This document shows, in pieces, positions 17,074 through 25,658 of a stretch of 64,000 nucleotides of DNA (the first letter of the stretch is position 1; each line of letters begins with the position of its first letter). Origin of the DNA: Desulfurivibrio sp. (GTDB lineage: Bacteria; Desulfobacterota; Desulfobulbia; Desulfobulbales; SURF-16); assembly GCA_003605035.1 (NCBI GenBank), contig QZKJ01000053.1:1-64000 (forward strand), given 5' to 3'. The notes below the pieces were generated by a model. That model was not told the origin of the DNA, ran no database searches, and saw nothing but the letters and a program-made list of their open reading frames with translations. A program made the translations under genes and the position numbers.

Positions 17074-17857
17074 AGCGAGAAAAAAGGAAATTTGCCGTCG
17101 CTTTGCCAAGGCGGCGGCTAGCTATGACGAGTATGCCCTGGTGCAGCAGGAAAGTGCGGCCAGACTGCTGACCGCTCTGCCTGAGTTTTCCGCCGCCCGG
17201 ATCCTGGAGATCGGCTGCGGCACCGGCAATTATACGGTGCGGCTGGCGGCCCGCTTCCCCCGGGCAAGCCTTACTGCCCTTGATTTTGCCGAGGCCATGA
17301 TCAGACAGGCCGGCAAGAAATGCCAGGCCGCTGACGTCGCCTTTCTCCATGCGGACGGCGAGCAGTATCTGGCCGAAAACAGGAGACAATTTGATTTGAT
17401 CACCAGCAATGCCACCATGCAGTGGTTTGATGATCTGGGCCTGGCCTTGGCCCATGTGGCGCGAAGCCTGGCGCCCCGCGGCATTTTTCACGCCTCACTC
17501 TTTGGCCCCTTAAGCCTGCACGAACTGGCGGCGGCGCTGGCCGAAGTTTTTGTCGAGCCGCCGGCCCTGCCGGCCGCGCAATTCCCCGGCCGGGAGACAA
17601 TCGGGCAGCTTGCCAGGGCCAGCTTTGCCAGGGTGGCGATAACCGAAACGGTATACCGGCGCACCTACCTGTCGCTGCAGGATCTTTTCCGCCACATCAG
17701 AGGAACCGGCACCGGCGGCTACCATCCCGCGTTGCCGCGGTTGACCAGGGGCAGACTGCAGAGGTTGGAAGAGTGGTTCCGCGGCCACGGGGGCTTTGCG
17801 CTGTCCTATCAGATTTTTTTTGTCACCGCATCCAGGCCGGATGAGGAGCCCAAGTGA
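17066..17857 (+). CDS. bioC: Malonyl-ACP O-methyltransferase BioC
   Basis: This is a class I SAM methyltransferase of 263 residues. It shows the BioC N-terminal signature (RRFAKAAASYDEYALVQQ), SAM motif I LEIGCGTGNYT, and the typical NATMQWF and LHELAAAL segments. It methylates malonyl-ACP to start pimelate synthesis for biotin. The track ORF starts at 16958, but that part lies inside the preceding gene. ATG 17066 with GCAGG just upstream gives the canonical BioC N-terminus. Confidence 0.88.
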   Translation: MSEARKKEICRRFAKAAASYDEYALVQQESAARLLTALPEFSAARILEIGCGTGNYTVRLAARFPRASLTALDFAEAMIRQAGKKCQAADVAFLHADGEQYLAENRRQFDLITSNATMQWFDDLGLALAHVARSLAPRGIFHASLFGPLSLHELAAALAEVFVEPPALPAAQFPGRETIGQLARASFARVAITETVYRRTYLSLQDLFRHIRGTGTGGYHPALPRLTRGRLQRLEEWFRGHGGFALSYQIFFVTASRPDEEPK

Positions 17858-18588
17858 TGACGAAGTCTCTGCCAGGCAAGGCGATTTTTATCACGGCAAC
17901 CGGCACCGGGGTTGGCAAAACCCTGGTCAGTTCCCTGCTGCTCGGGTTTTTGCGTAAGCAGGGGACCAATGCCGGTTACCAGAAATGGGTCAGTACCGGC
18001 GGGGAGCTGCCTGAGGATCTGCTCTTCTGCCTGCAAAAAAACGGCATGGAGTTTGTCCGGGAAAAACTCGACAGCCAGGTGGTTTACCGCTTTGCTTTGC
18101 CGGCCTCTCCCCATCTGGCCGCGGAACAGGCGGGCGGAGAGGTTGATGCCGGGCAGCTCCAGGCGGCGTTTGCCCGCTGCGCCGGCGAGCATGAGCTGCT
18201 GGTGGTGGAAGGGGTGGGCGGCGTCCTGGTGCCGCTGCGCCGGGACCTGCTGCTGGCGGATTTCGTGGCCCGCCTCCGGCTGCCGGTGCTGATCGTGGCC
18301 TGCAGCGGCCTGGGCACCATCAACCATACCCTGTTGACCATTGAAGCCCTGCGGCACAGGAAGCTGAAGGTGCTCGGCGTGGTTTTTTCCGATGAACAGG
18401 AGGGGATGGCGGCGGATGATCCTCTGATCGCCGATAATATGCGGACCATAGCGGAAACGGCCGGGGTGGAGGTTTTCGGCCGCCTGTTGCGCCATCGCGA
18501 TTATGCCCGCTTGGAGCAGGCCTTCCAGCCTGTGGGCCGGGCGATCTGGCGGAAATTCCGCTCGCTGGCCAAGTCGCGGCAGAGGTGA
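17857..18588 (+). CDS. bioD: Dethiobiotin synthetase BioD
   Basis: This 243-residue ATPase has P-loop TATGTGVGKT, an EGVGGVLVPL segment and the GTINHTLLTIEAL helix characteristic of BioD. It closes the ureido ring of dethiobiotin. ATG 17857 overlaps the bioC stop by one base (TGATG), with GAGGAG eight bases upstream; GTG 17854 is an alternative. bioF, bioA and bioB are not in the window. A GAGGCA/TGCCTC hairpin lies just past the stop (18591-18608). Confidence 0.88.
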   Translation: MTKSLPGKAIFITATGTGVGKTLVSSLLLGFLRKQGTNAGYQKWVSTGGELPEDLLFCLQKNGMEFVREKLDSQVVYRFALPASPHLAAEQAGGEVDAGQLQAAFARCAGEHELLVVEGVGGVLVPLRRDLLLADFVARLRLPVLIVACSGLGTINHTLLTIEALRHRKLKVLGVVFSDEQEGMAADDPLIADNMRTIAETAGVEVFGRLLRHRDYARLEQAFQPVGRAIWRKFRSLAKSRQR

Positions 18589-18621
18589 GAGAGGCAATCT
18601 CCTGCCTCGGTATGCCCTGTT

Positions 18622-18837
18622 TTATCTATTTTTTTTCTCCGGTACGCCTAAGGCCTTTAAAATCAGGGCAAGCGGGCAGAATTTCGAGAAGCCGAACTGG
18701 AAGAGGTTGGCGCCGACAAAGGCGGTGAACCAGAGCCAGTATTTGCTCAGGAAAACAGGGCTGGCCTCCACCCCCAGGGCAAGGCTGAGCAGGATAAAGG
18801 TGCCTGCGATCACATGGACCCAGTCAGTGACAATCAT
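18622..18837 (-). CDS. YgaP-like (DUF2892-type) small membrane protein
   Basis: This 71-residue protein has two hydrophobic segments ([15 protein letters not shown] and [18 protein letters not shown]). The [17 protein letters not shown] ending is typical of the transmembrane domain found in YgaP and related sulfur-linked proteins. The track's longer ORF is rejected because AGGAG sits correctly before ATG 18837. It converges with bioD. The specific function is unknown. Confidence 0.75.
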   Translation of the reverse strand: MIVTDWVHVIAGTFILLSLALGVEASPVFLSKYWLWFTAFVGANLFQFGFSKFCPLALILKALGVPEKKNR

Positions 18838-18939
18838 GATGTTCTCCTTGGTAGAGTCAGTGGCGCATGGGAGCGCTGTCGGCCTGCGCAAAAAAAACTA
18901 TTGTTCCAACTCCGTCCGCTGGCGCCACCGTTGTTATTA

Positions 18940-19734
18940 TTATTTGTACACTTCCTTGGGCGGTTTGAACAAATGCCCTTCAGTAAAGATGGCTGCATCA
19001 AGGCCGAGATCATAGGTGATATTGGAAAATTCCGTCACCGTCTCGCCGCCGCTGGTAAAATCCTGCACCCGGGATTTGGTCACGGTGGGATGGCCCTGGA
19101 TATCCTCCACTGCCAGTGCCTCAACCACCCGGTAAGGCTTGTCAGCCTTATCCGCGTATTCGGCCTTCATGGGCAGAAAGGTCTTTTTGTCAATCCACAC
19201 CCGGTAGGAGGAAAATTCCACTGAAACGGGGTCTTTGGGGATATTCTTCACCACATAGAATTTCTCGTCCTCTTCCAGCAGTTCATGTTTGTCTGCGTTG
19301 ATGCCCCGGCCTGAGACATCTTCATAAAAGAAATGCGAGCCCATGAAGCTGGTCCGTTTATCCGCCGCGGCAATCCGCTTGACCTGATCAAGATCGGGCA
19401 GGTACATCCAGCGGGCCTCGTCCTTGTCCGTATATTTATGGACCAGCAGGACGGTTTTGCGGACCTCGCCGGGTTTGCGGCAGAAGACGTAGAACTGCTG
19501 ATTGCCGCCATCCTGGTCATCACGGCGCAGAATGACAAACTGTCGGCTGCTGGTGCGGCCCTGGGAGTCGGTGCTGGTCATGTCGGCCAGGGCCTTGCCG
19601 TCCTGGCCGGCATAATAGGCCGCGGTATTGGCCTTGTTGACGATCTCCTCAACGCTGGTTGCCGCGAAGACGCAGGTTGCCGCAGAGAGAAAAATTGTTG
19701 CCAGGGAAAGCACGGGGAAAGTTTTTTTCATCAT
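18940..19734 (-). CDS. LolA-like outer-membrane lipoprotein-sorting protein
   Basis: This 264-residue exported protein (hydrophobic 5-22, ending CVFAA) has a LolA/LolB-like fold signature. The diagnostic part is the run RWMYLPDLDQVKRI, followed by GSHFFYEDVSGR. Such proteins often accompany RND/MMPL-type transporters, but none is here. ATG 19734 has AGAGG at suitable spacing, whereas the upstream ATG 19740 is too close to it. An ArsR-family gene lies directly upstream on the same strand and may regulate it. Confidence 0.75.
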   Translation of the reverse strand: MMKKTFPVLSLATIFLSAATCVFAATSVEEIVNKANTAAYYAGQDGKALADMTSTDSQGRTSSRQFVILRRDDQDGGNQQFYVFCRKPGEVRKTVLLVHKYTDKDEARWMYLPDLDQVKRIAAADKRTSFMGSHFFYEDVSGRGINADKHELLEEDEKFYVVKNIPKDPVSVEFSSYRVWIDKKTFLPMKAEYADKADKPYRVVEALAVEDIQGHPTVTKSRVQDFTSGGETVTEFSNITYDLGLDAAIFTEGHLFKPPKEVYK

Positions 19735-19837
19735 TTGCATACCTCTGTTGATTTCAGGCCCCCGGATCAGGAATGGCGGTAGTGGTTGCCATGCCTTGCC
19801 AGCGCCCATGAGCGGGAATGGTTTGGAACGGGCTTTG

Positions 19838-20131
19838 CTAACCGATGGCCTCCGTGCAAAAAAGCTTGCGCAGGGTTTGCATCAGCTGCAGAATGCGGGG
19901 GTCATTAATGCGGTTATAGATAAAATTCGCATCCTTGCGGAAGGAAATGATCCCCTGGTTGCGCAGGATGGATAGATGCTGGGAGACATTGGCATTGGTT
20001 GTCTTCACCTCCTCGCGGAGGTCCCCGACCGTCATTTCGCGGTCCTGCAGCAGGCAGAGAATTTTCAGTCTGATGGGGTGCGACATGGTTTTCAGAAGTC
20101 CGGCAATGGCTTCAATGTGTTCAGTTTGCAT
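19838..20131 (-). CDS. ArsR-family transcriptional regulator
   Basis: This 97-residue winged-helix protein has the ArsR pattern LLKTMSHPIRLKILCLL, a recognition helix in NANVSQHLSILRNQGII, and a wing with FIYNRI. The metal-binding ELCVCDL motif of ArsR/SmtB is absent (TVGDLREE instead), so metal sensing is unlikely to use that site. It may control the LolA-like and YgaP-like genes downstream. Confidence 0.85.
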   Translation of the reverse strand: MQTEHIEAIAGLLKTMSHPIRLKILCLLQDREMTVGDLREEVKTTNANVSQHLSILRNQGIISFRKDANFIYNRINDPRILQLMQTLRKLFCTEAIG

Positions 20132-20164
20132 TGGCTGCTCGTGTTTAATTTGTTAATTCAACTT

Positions 20165-20347
20165 TCTGACTTGATTTATTTTGTCGGAATAACTGTATTT
20201 TTTGTGACATAGCTGCTGCTCTGATCTCCGTCATGTGAATTCAGAAGACAGGAGACAGAATTCAGAATGATTGATTTTATTACGTTTTATTCTGGCTCCT
20301 GACTCCTGAATTCTCCGGGAACAGGCTTCGGGCAACCTGGAAATATC
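20165..20347. repeat. Long dispersed repeat, copy 1 (inverted relative to 28882-29053)
   Basis: The stretch from TCTGACTTGATTTATTTTG to the AACAGGCTTCGGGCAAC segment is closely similar to the reverse complement of 28882-29053, over about 170-180 bases. Shared runs include TTTTGTCGGAATAAC, GCTCTGATCTCCGTCA and TTTATTCTGGCTCC. Inside are heptanucleotide-periodic units (TCAGAAG, ACAGGAG, ACAGAAT, TCAGAAT) that can pair with AGGAGTC-type units downstream. It fills most of the 317-base gap between arsR and the next gene. Confidence 0.75.
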
Positions 20348-20448
20348 TATCTAATTTCAGCATGTTACCACAAATCAGAAAGTTGAAATATTAATTAAAT
20401 TGCTTAATGCGCATATATCCTTTCGTAAAGAGGTTTTTCAGAAAATCA

Positions 20449-21240
20449 TTATATGCTTAAGCTTACGGTGCTGTCCAGCCAAACGTGCAATTTTTCGGAA
20501 GCATTTCCCTGATATATGCCGATTTCCAGCAGATCGCGGCTGCCGAACAGGGCAACCGGGCTGCCGGGAGCAACGGCGCTGTAGGCGGTCGCCACCCCGT
20601 GGATGGTCAAGTCGCCCACCTTCACCTGCAGATGCGGCCACGCGCCGGCACAGAATCGGGCGGCCGTCTCCCGGTCGATATTGGTAATCAGGTTGCCGAA
20701 GCGGTCGATATCAATTACCGCCCCCTGCAGGGTATTGCCGGTGAGGGCAGGGGCGGGCAGGGCAAGAGTGATCAGTGCTTGCCGGTCGATCTCAGGACCT
20801 GTGCTGTGGGGCGCAAAACCGCAGGCCAGATGGGCCGCCACCGGAGCAAAGATATCCCGGCCATGAAAGGTGTGGCTGACCGGTTGCAGAAAAAGCTCGC
20901 TGTTGCTGACCTCATAAACCCTGCCGGCTTGCGGCAGGAGCAGGGTCAGCACCCCGTTGTCCGGGGCCAGGAACAGCTGGCCGGCGGCCTCAAGCAGAAT
21001 AATGCGGCGTTTGCCGCCCACCCCCGGGTCAACCACGACCGCATGGATGGTGTTGGCTGGGAAATAGCGGCAGGCCGCGGCAAGCACCCGGGCTGCCTGC
21101 CGCACATCCTGGGGCCGGATGCCGTGGGTGAGATCAATGATGGTTGCCGCCGGGCACCTGCTGGCGATCACCCCTTTCATCACCCCGGCATACTCGTCGC
21201 TTAACCCGAAATCAGTAGTTAATGTGATCAGCGGCCTCAT
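20449..21240 (-). CDS. SAM hydroxide adenosyltransferase family (DUF62)
   Basis: This is a 263-residue protein of the chlorinase/fluorinase-like family. It has the N-terminal LTTDFGLSDEYAGVMKG, the VDPGVGG segment, HGRDIFAPVAAHL and IDRFGNLITNI. Non-halogenating members hydrolyse S-adenosylmethionine to adenosine and methionine. It is the last gene of a three-gene run after yibQ and the polyprenyl synthase, 15 bases past yibQ. Confidence 0.85.
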   Translation of the reverse strand: MRPLITLTTDFGLSDEYAGVMKGVIASRCPAATIIDLTHGIRPQDVRQAARVLAAACRYFPANTIHAVVVDPGVGGKRRIILLEAAGQLFLAPDNGVLTLLLPQAGRVYEVSNSELFLQPVSHTFHGRDIFAPVAAHLACGFAPHSTGPEIDRQALITLALPAPALTGNTLQGAVIDIDRFGNLITNIDRETAARFCAGAWPHLQVKVGDLTIHGVATAYSAVAPGSPVALFGSRDLLEIGIYQGNASEKLHVWLDSTVSLSI

Positions 21241-21255
21241 GGTGTGCGGCTCCTG

Positions 21256-22155
21256 TTACTGTGCCAGTCTGCTGACTCCGACCAGCTCTATCTCTTCCCG
21301 CAGTTTGGCCTGATACTGCCTTAAGGCATCGAGGGTGGCCTGATGGGGATGTCCGATGCCGATGGCGGAGCCCTTTTTCCTGGCCAGACTGATCAGGGTG
21401 TCAAGCTGCTGCATGACCTTTTGCGCATCCTGGTGGTTGTCGATGAAAATATCCCGGCGGGCGGCGCGCAGTCCCAGCTCTTTGGCCAGGGGGTAACCGA
21501 CTGACCTGGGGGAGGTGAGGCTGTCCAGGAAAAAGAGGCGCTTCTCCTTCAGTCCGGCAAGAAAGATCCGCATGGCGGCGCGGTTCTCGGTAAAGCTGGA
21601 ACCCATGTGGTTGTTGACGCCCAGGGCATAAGGGACGGCGCTGAGATCGCTCTCCAGGGTGGCCTGAATCTCCCGGCTGTTCATGCCGTTCAACAGGGCG
21701 CCCGGCCCCGGCACCCATTGCCTGTCCTGGGCCTCCATGGGCAGATGCAGCAGGATGTCCCGGTTTTTCCGGCGGGCCTCGGCCAGTTGCCTGCCGGTAT
21801 GGGGGCCGAAAGGCAGAAAGGCAAAGGAGAGATTGAGATCAAGGTCTAACAGCTCGGCGCAGGTTTTCTCCTGAAACCCCATATCGTCAATGATGATGCT
21901 GACCCGCGGCAAGTGAACGGGTTTTGGCAATTTTCTGGCCGGCGGAGGCGGAAGAGCAGGTTTAGCCGGCAGCTCAGCCGCTTTTTTTTTCGCTACCCCG
22001 GCAATGGGCGGGAAGACGGGTTTGCTGGTGCCAGGCCGCAGAAAGACAAGATAAACCGTGGCGGCAATGCTGCACAGCAGCAGCAAGGAAAGAAAAAACC
22101 AGAGCCACAGGCTCTTGCGGCCTTTCTTTTTGCGGGCGGGTTTTTTTCTGGCCAT
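21256..22155 (-). CDS. Divergent polysaccharide deacetylase YibQ
   Basis: This 299-residue protein has a basic N-terminus, one TM helix (about 17-38), a Pro/Ala-rich linker, and a YibQ-type NodB-like domain from about 85. Key segments are VSIIIDDMGF, LSFAFLPFGPH, ILLHLPMEAQD, LGVNNHMGSSFTE and AIGIGHPH. It is predicted to be anchored in the inner membrane with the domain in the periplasm. The substrate is unknown; relatives are assumed to act on cell-wall glycans. It starts directly at the stop of the polyprenyl synthase gene. Confidence 0.8.
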   Translation of the reverse strand: MARKKPARKKKGRKSLWLWFFLSLLLLCSIAATVYLVFLRPGTSKPVFPPIAGVAKKKAAELPAKPALPPPPARKLPKPVHLPRVSIIIDDMGFQEKTCAELLDLDLNLSFAFLPFGPHTGRQLAEARRKNRDILLHLPMEAQDRQWVPGPGALLNGMNSREIQATLESDLSAVPYALGVNNHMGSSFTENRAAMRIFLAGLKEKRLFFLDSLTSPRSVGYPLAKELGLRAARRDIFIDNHQDAQKVMQQLDTLISLARKKGSAIGIGHPHQATLDALRQYQAKLREEIELVGVSRLAQ

Positions 22156-23190
22156 TTATTTCTGCCGGGTCAGCACGTACTGGGCCAGTCCGGCCAGGAC
22201 GCGCCGCGACTGGCAGTCAGGGAACACGGCTAGCGCCTCATTGGCCGCTTCGACCAGGGCTTCCGCCCCCTGTCTGGCGTAGGCGAAGCCCTGGTGCTGT
22301 TCAATAAAGCCGTGCACTTCAGTGATCTTTGCCGCCCGCGCCGCTGCCTCTCCTTTGAGCAGATCCATGATATGGGCGGATGCCGCTTCCGTAGAGTTCT
22401 GCAAGGCATGAAGCAACGGCAGGGTCATCTTGCCTTCGACAAAATCATTGCCAATGGCCTTGCCTGTTTTAGCCGGGTCGCCCTGGTAATCGAGAAGATC
22501 GTCAACGACCTGAAAGGCCAGTCCCAGGGCGTCGCCGTAATTGCGCAGGGCCAGTTGGTGCTGCTCGCTGCCCTGGGCAAAATAGGCCCCGACCTCACAG
22601 GCCGCGCTGATCAGGCAGCCGGTTTTGCCGCGCAGCACGGCGAAATAATTTTCTTCCGACAGGTTACGTTCCTGCACGGTCTGCATCTGCTGGAATTCGG
22701 CCTGGATCATGGCAGCGGTGGCAAAGCCGATGAGGGCAAGGGTATGGTGGTCGCCCGCGGTGCCGGCCATGGTCATGGCCCGGGTGTGCAGATAGTCGCC
22801 GGCCAGGATCACCTGGGTATTGTCCCAGACGCTGTTGGCCGAGGGTTTGCCCCGGCGCCGGCCGGCGTTGTCAATGACATCATCATGCAGCAGGCTGGCG
22901 CCGTGGAGGAATTCGAAAACCGCGGCAAGCTGGTAAAGGTTGACCGGCGGCTGCAGCTCATCCTCCGCCGCCAGCCCCTCCGGCATGCGGGAAAAGGCGC
23001 ACAGCCGGGCCGCCAGCACGGTCAGCAGCGGCCGGATCCTTTTGCCGCCGTTGAACAGGGCATATTCCAGAATGTGCTGCAGCCGTGCGTTGCCGCACTG
23101 AGAGATCTCCCGGCGCATGGTATGGTTGATGTGTTCGATATCAGGTTGCAGCAGGGCCAGCAGTTCGTTTTTATCCACAGTATTCTCCAT
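22156..23190 (-). CDS. ispB: Long-chain polyprenyl diphosphate synthase (IspB-like)
   Basis: This 344-residue trans-prenyltransferase has the GGKRIRPLL motif, first Asp-rich motif HDDVID and second Asp-rich motif DDLLD, plus a GNDFVEGKMTLPLLHAL segment. It makes the isoprenoid tail of a quinone. Candidate starts are ATG 23217, ATG 23190 and a GTG four codons further in; ATG 23190 gives a normal family length. It is the first gene of the run ending in the SAM hydrolase-like gene. Confidence 0.85.
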   Translation of the reverse strand: MENTVDKNELLALLQPDIEHINHTMRREISQCGNARLQHILEYALFNGGKRIRPLLTVLAARLCAFSRMPEGLAAEDELQPPVNLYQLAAVFEFLHGASLLHDDVIDNAGRRRGKPSANSVWDNTQVILAGDYLHTRAMTMAGTAGDHHTLALIGFATAAMIQAEFQQMQTVQERNLSEENYFAVLRGKTGCLISAACEVGAYFAQGSEQHQLALRNYGDALGLAFQVVDDLLDYQGDPAKTGKAIGNDFVEGKMTLPLLHALQNSTEAASAHIMDLLKGEAAARAAKITEVHGFIEQHQGFAYARQGAEALVEAANEALAVFPDCQSRRVLAGLAQYVLTRQK

Positions 23191-23298
23191 TCTCTCAGGG
23201 GATGGGGCCATATGCATTCAGACAGCCTGATCCCGGCAGATTTTACATTGATGCCAGCATTGCGTTTCGAAAAAAGTGCCTGAAGTACTTAAAGTGCC

Positions 23299-23336
23299 CT
23301 TGTGCCCCTTGTGGGTACTTGTGCCCCTTGTGGGTA
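23299..23336. repeat. Perfect 19-bp tandem duplication
   Basis: CTTGTGCCCCTTGTGGGTA occurs twice back to back in the 238-base gap between the dinG-like and ispB genes. The repeats are bracketed by AAGTACTTAAAG and AAAGTACTTGAAG. GGCACTTT further on (about 23390) could pair with AAAGTGCC at 23291. No gene is seen in this gap. Confidence 0.7.
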
Positions 23337-23428
23337 TAAAGTACTTGAAGTTGCGGTGCTTTCTGATCAGATAACACCTTTAACTTTAGGCACTTTGAAA
23401 TTACGTTACGACAGCAGGAGTTCTGACA

Positions 23429-25396
23429 TTACACCGGTTTTTTCTCAAAAAAAAGGTGCACCTCGTCCATGGTTCTGATGATAGGGCTGTCCGGCAGACT
23501 CTTCAGGAAAATCCGGCCATATTGCTTGGTGAAGAGGCGGACATCCATGATGGCCAGCAGGCCGGAGTCGCTGGCTGAACGCATGAGCCGGCCAAGCCCC
23601 TGGCGCAGGGTGAGAATGGCCCTGGGGATCTGGAAATCCACAAAAGGGTTGCCGCCCTCGGCCCTGATCTTGTCAATCCGCGCCATGATAACAGGATCGC
23701 TGGGAACTTCAAAGGGAAGCTTGTCAATAATTACACAACTCAGGGTCTCGCCCGGTACATCCACCCCTTCCCAGAAGCTTGCCACCGCCAGCAGCACGGA
23801 ATGGGTTTCCTGGCTGAAGCGGTCAAGCAGGGTCTGTTTCGGCGCGCTGCCCTGCATGAAAACCGGGAAAGGCAGCCGTTCCTCGAGATAATGAAACAGG
23901 TAATGCATGGCCTTGATGCTGGTAAAGAGCACCAGGGCCCGGCCCCGGGAGGCCAGCAGCACGTCCAGGACAGTGTGCTGCAGTTCCTGGAGAAAGCTGG
24001 GGGCGGCAGGCTCCGGCATGGTGGTCGGGACGAACAGCCTGGTCCGGCCGGCATAGTCAAAGGGCGAGGCCAGCCGCAGGCAGGGTGTGGTGGCCGGCAG
24101 GCCGAGCCGTTCGCAGAAATAACTGAAGTTGCCGCCCGTGGTCAGGGTGGCGGAGGTGAAAACCACGGTGCTGACCTCAGGGAAAAAGGCCTGCTGCAGG
24201 TCCTCGGCTATCTCAATGGGGGAGGCGGAAACGGCAACCGTCTTGTCGCGCCGCTCATACCAGTATACCGAGGAGCTGCGCTGCCGGCCGGTGACCATCT
24301 GCAGGTTGGCCAGCAGTTCCTGGGCCCGGCGCTGCACGCTGTTCCACAGTTCACTGTGCTGGGCTTCCGGTTCAAGCCGGGCGATGAGCGTGGACAGGGA
24401 TTCGCTCAGCAGCAGGCACTCTTCCTCCCAGTTGCTGATTTTTTGCATGGCCTCCTGCAGCGGAAAGCGGCCCCGCTCCTCGGGGAATATGCGCAGGAAG
24501 CGGACGGCGCCGCCGGCCAGGCCCTTGGCCGCGCTGGCGATCCTTTGCCGGGATGTATCCTGAGCAGTTTCCGGCAGGAGCCTGTCAATGTCCTGGGCCA
24601 GGTCAAGCAGCTGAAAGTGACTGACGCTGGTGCCGAAATAGCGTGTGGCGATATTTTCGATGTGATGGGCCTCATCGAAGATAACCGATTCATAACGGGG
24701 CAGCACCTCGGCAAAGCCGAAGCGCCGCAGGGCCAGATCCGAAAAAAAGAGATGGTGGTTGACGATGAGCAACTGGGCCCGGGCCGCCTTTTTGCGCAGC
24801 CGGCTGATAAAGCAGTCGGCGCCGTCCGGGCAGCTGGCGCCCAGACACTGGCTGGAGGTGGCGCTCACCTCCCGCCACAGGCTGGCATGGTCGGGCAGCC
24901 AGTCAAGCTCGGCCCGGTCCCCGGTATGGGTGACGGCCAGCCAGTCGGCTACTGCGTCAAGCTGACCGTGGTCAAAAATGGGGAGCTGGGGGGAGTGGGC
25001 GAGCTGATGCCAGCGGTAGAGGCATAGATAGTTCTGCCGGCCCTTGACGCAGAGCGCGGTGAGCTGGGGGGCGATATGCTCCCTGATAAAGGGGATTTCC
25101 TTGTGGAGAATCTGTTCCTGCAGGTTCAGGGTGCCGGTGGAGACCACCACCTTCTGGCTGCTCAGTGCTGCCGGGACAAGATAGGCAAGGGTCTTGCCGA
25201 TGCCGGTTTCCGCCTCCACGGCCAGCATGGAACCTGAGCCGCCGGCCGGGGTAAATGCCGCCGCCCCGCTGAAACTCTGCGCCACGGCCAATGCCATGTC
25301 CAGCTGGCCGGCCCGGGCTTCGAAACCGGGCAGTTTGGCGCTGAGAATGCCGTTCGGGGAGAAAATATTTTTGATTTTATCAAGAAGTTCATCCAT
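23429..25396 (-). CDS. DinG/YoaA-family Fe-S DNA helicase
   Basis: This 655-residue superfamily 2 helicase (XPD-like) shows Walker A AETGIGKT, motif Ia STGTLNLQEQIL and the DEAH box VIFDEAHHIENIA. Iron-sulfur-cluster cysteines are visible in NYLCLYR and in QCLGASCPDGADCF. C-terminal motifs include SFWEGVDVPG and QGLGRLMRS. Proteins of this type unwind damaged or structured DNA in repair. The coding sequence ends with VHLFFEKKPV. The upstream gap carries a perfect palindrome and a MITE-like element before the divergent UspA gene. Confidence 0.85.
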   Translation of the reverse strand: MDELLDKIKNIFSPNGILSAKLPGFEARAGQLDMALAVAQSFSGAAAFTPAGGSGSMLAVEAETGIGKTLAYLVPAALSSQKVVVSTGTLNLQEQILHKEIPFIREHIAPQLTALCVKGRQNYLCLYRWHQLAHSPQLPIFDHGQLDAVADWLAVTHTGDRAELDWLPDHASLWREVSATSSQCLGASCPDGADCFISRLRKKAARAQLLIVNHHLFFSDLALRRFGFAEVLPRYESVIFDEAHHIENIATRYFGTSVSHFQLLDLAQDIDRLLPETAQDTSRQRIASAAKGLAGGAVRFLRIFPEERGRFPLQEAMQKISNWEEECLLLSESLSTLIARLEPEAQHSELWNSVQRRAQELLANLQMVTGRQRSSSVYWYERRDKTVAVSASPIEIAEDLQQAFFPEVSTVVFTSATLTTGGNFSYFCERLGLPATTPCLRLASPFDYAGRTRLFVPTTMPEPAAPSFLQELQHTVLDVLLASRGRALVLFTSIKAMHYLFHYLEERLPFPVFMQGSAPKQTLLDRFSQETHSVLLAVASFWEGVDVPGETLSCVIIDKLPFEVPSDPVIMARIDKIRAEGGNPFVDFQIPRAILTLRQGLGRLMRSASDSGLLAIMDVRLFTKQYGRIFLKSLPDSPIIRTMDEVHLFFEKKPV

Positions 25397-25438
25397 GCTG
25401 ATGTCAATCCTGGATGCTACATAACCGCAATGGGATAA

Positions 25439-25467
25439 AGATACAAAGAAAAAAATACTTTGTATCT
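25439..25467. repeat. Perfect 10-bp inverted repeat
   Basis: AGATACAAAG and CTTTGTATCT are separated by nine A-rich bases, about 45 bases upstream of the dinG-like start and in front of the MITE-like element. It could be an operator for the minus-strand helicase gene or a transcript hairpin. No LexA-type CTGT-N8-ACAG box was noticed here. Confidence 0.55.
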
Positions 25468-25488
25468 GAGTACCTTATGAATAGAATA

Positions 25489-25632
25489 AGGGAATCTTGA
25501 AAAATCAGGCATCTGGTTCGAGGACGCGAAGCGGTGAAAATAAAAAGCGCAGCATATTGAGGATATGCGAGCATTTTTCTTTTCGCCGCGACAAAGTCAA
25601 TCGGGCCAGAGGACAATTTTTCAAGATTCCCT
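25489..25632. mobile_element. MITE-like palindromic element 1
   Basis: This 144-bp element has 17-bp perfect terminal inverted repeats AGGGAATCTTGAAAAAT / ATTTTTCAAGATTCCCT and imperfect palindromy throughout. The centre has GCATAT-TGAGG-ATATGC flanked by GCGGTGAAAAT / TTTTCGCCGC. The termini share 12 of 16 positions with those of element 2 (28695-28871), and both centres contain TTGAGGA. TAA flanks the GGGAATC end on both sides, compatible with a 3-bp target duplication. There is no coding capacity; it ends 27 bases before the uspA start. Confidence 0.65.
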
Positions 25633-25658
25633 AAGAAAAAAAATGAGGAGGTGGGTCT

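Noticed and set aside
19824-19839. Sigma-54-like site TGGAACGGGCTTTGCT on the plus strand
   Set aside because: Good GG-N10-GC match, but it points antisense into arsR with no plus-strand gene for 5.8 kb. About one such near-match in a window this size could arise by chance, although an antisense RNA is not excluded.
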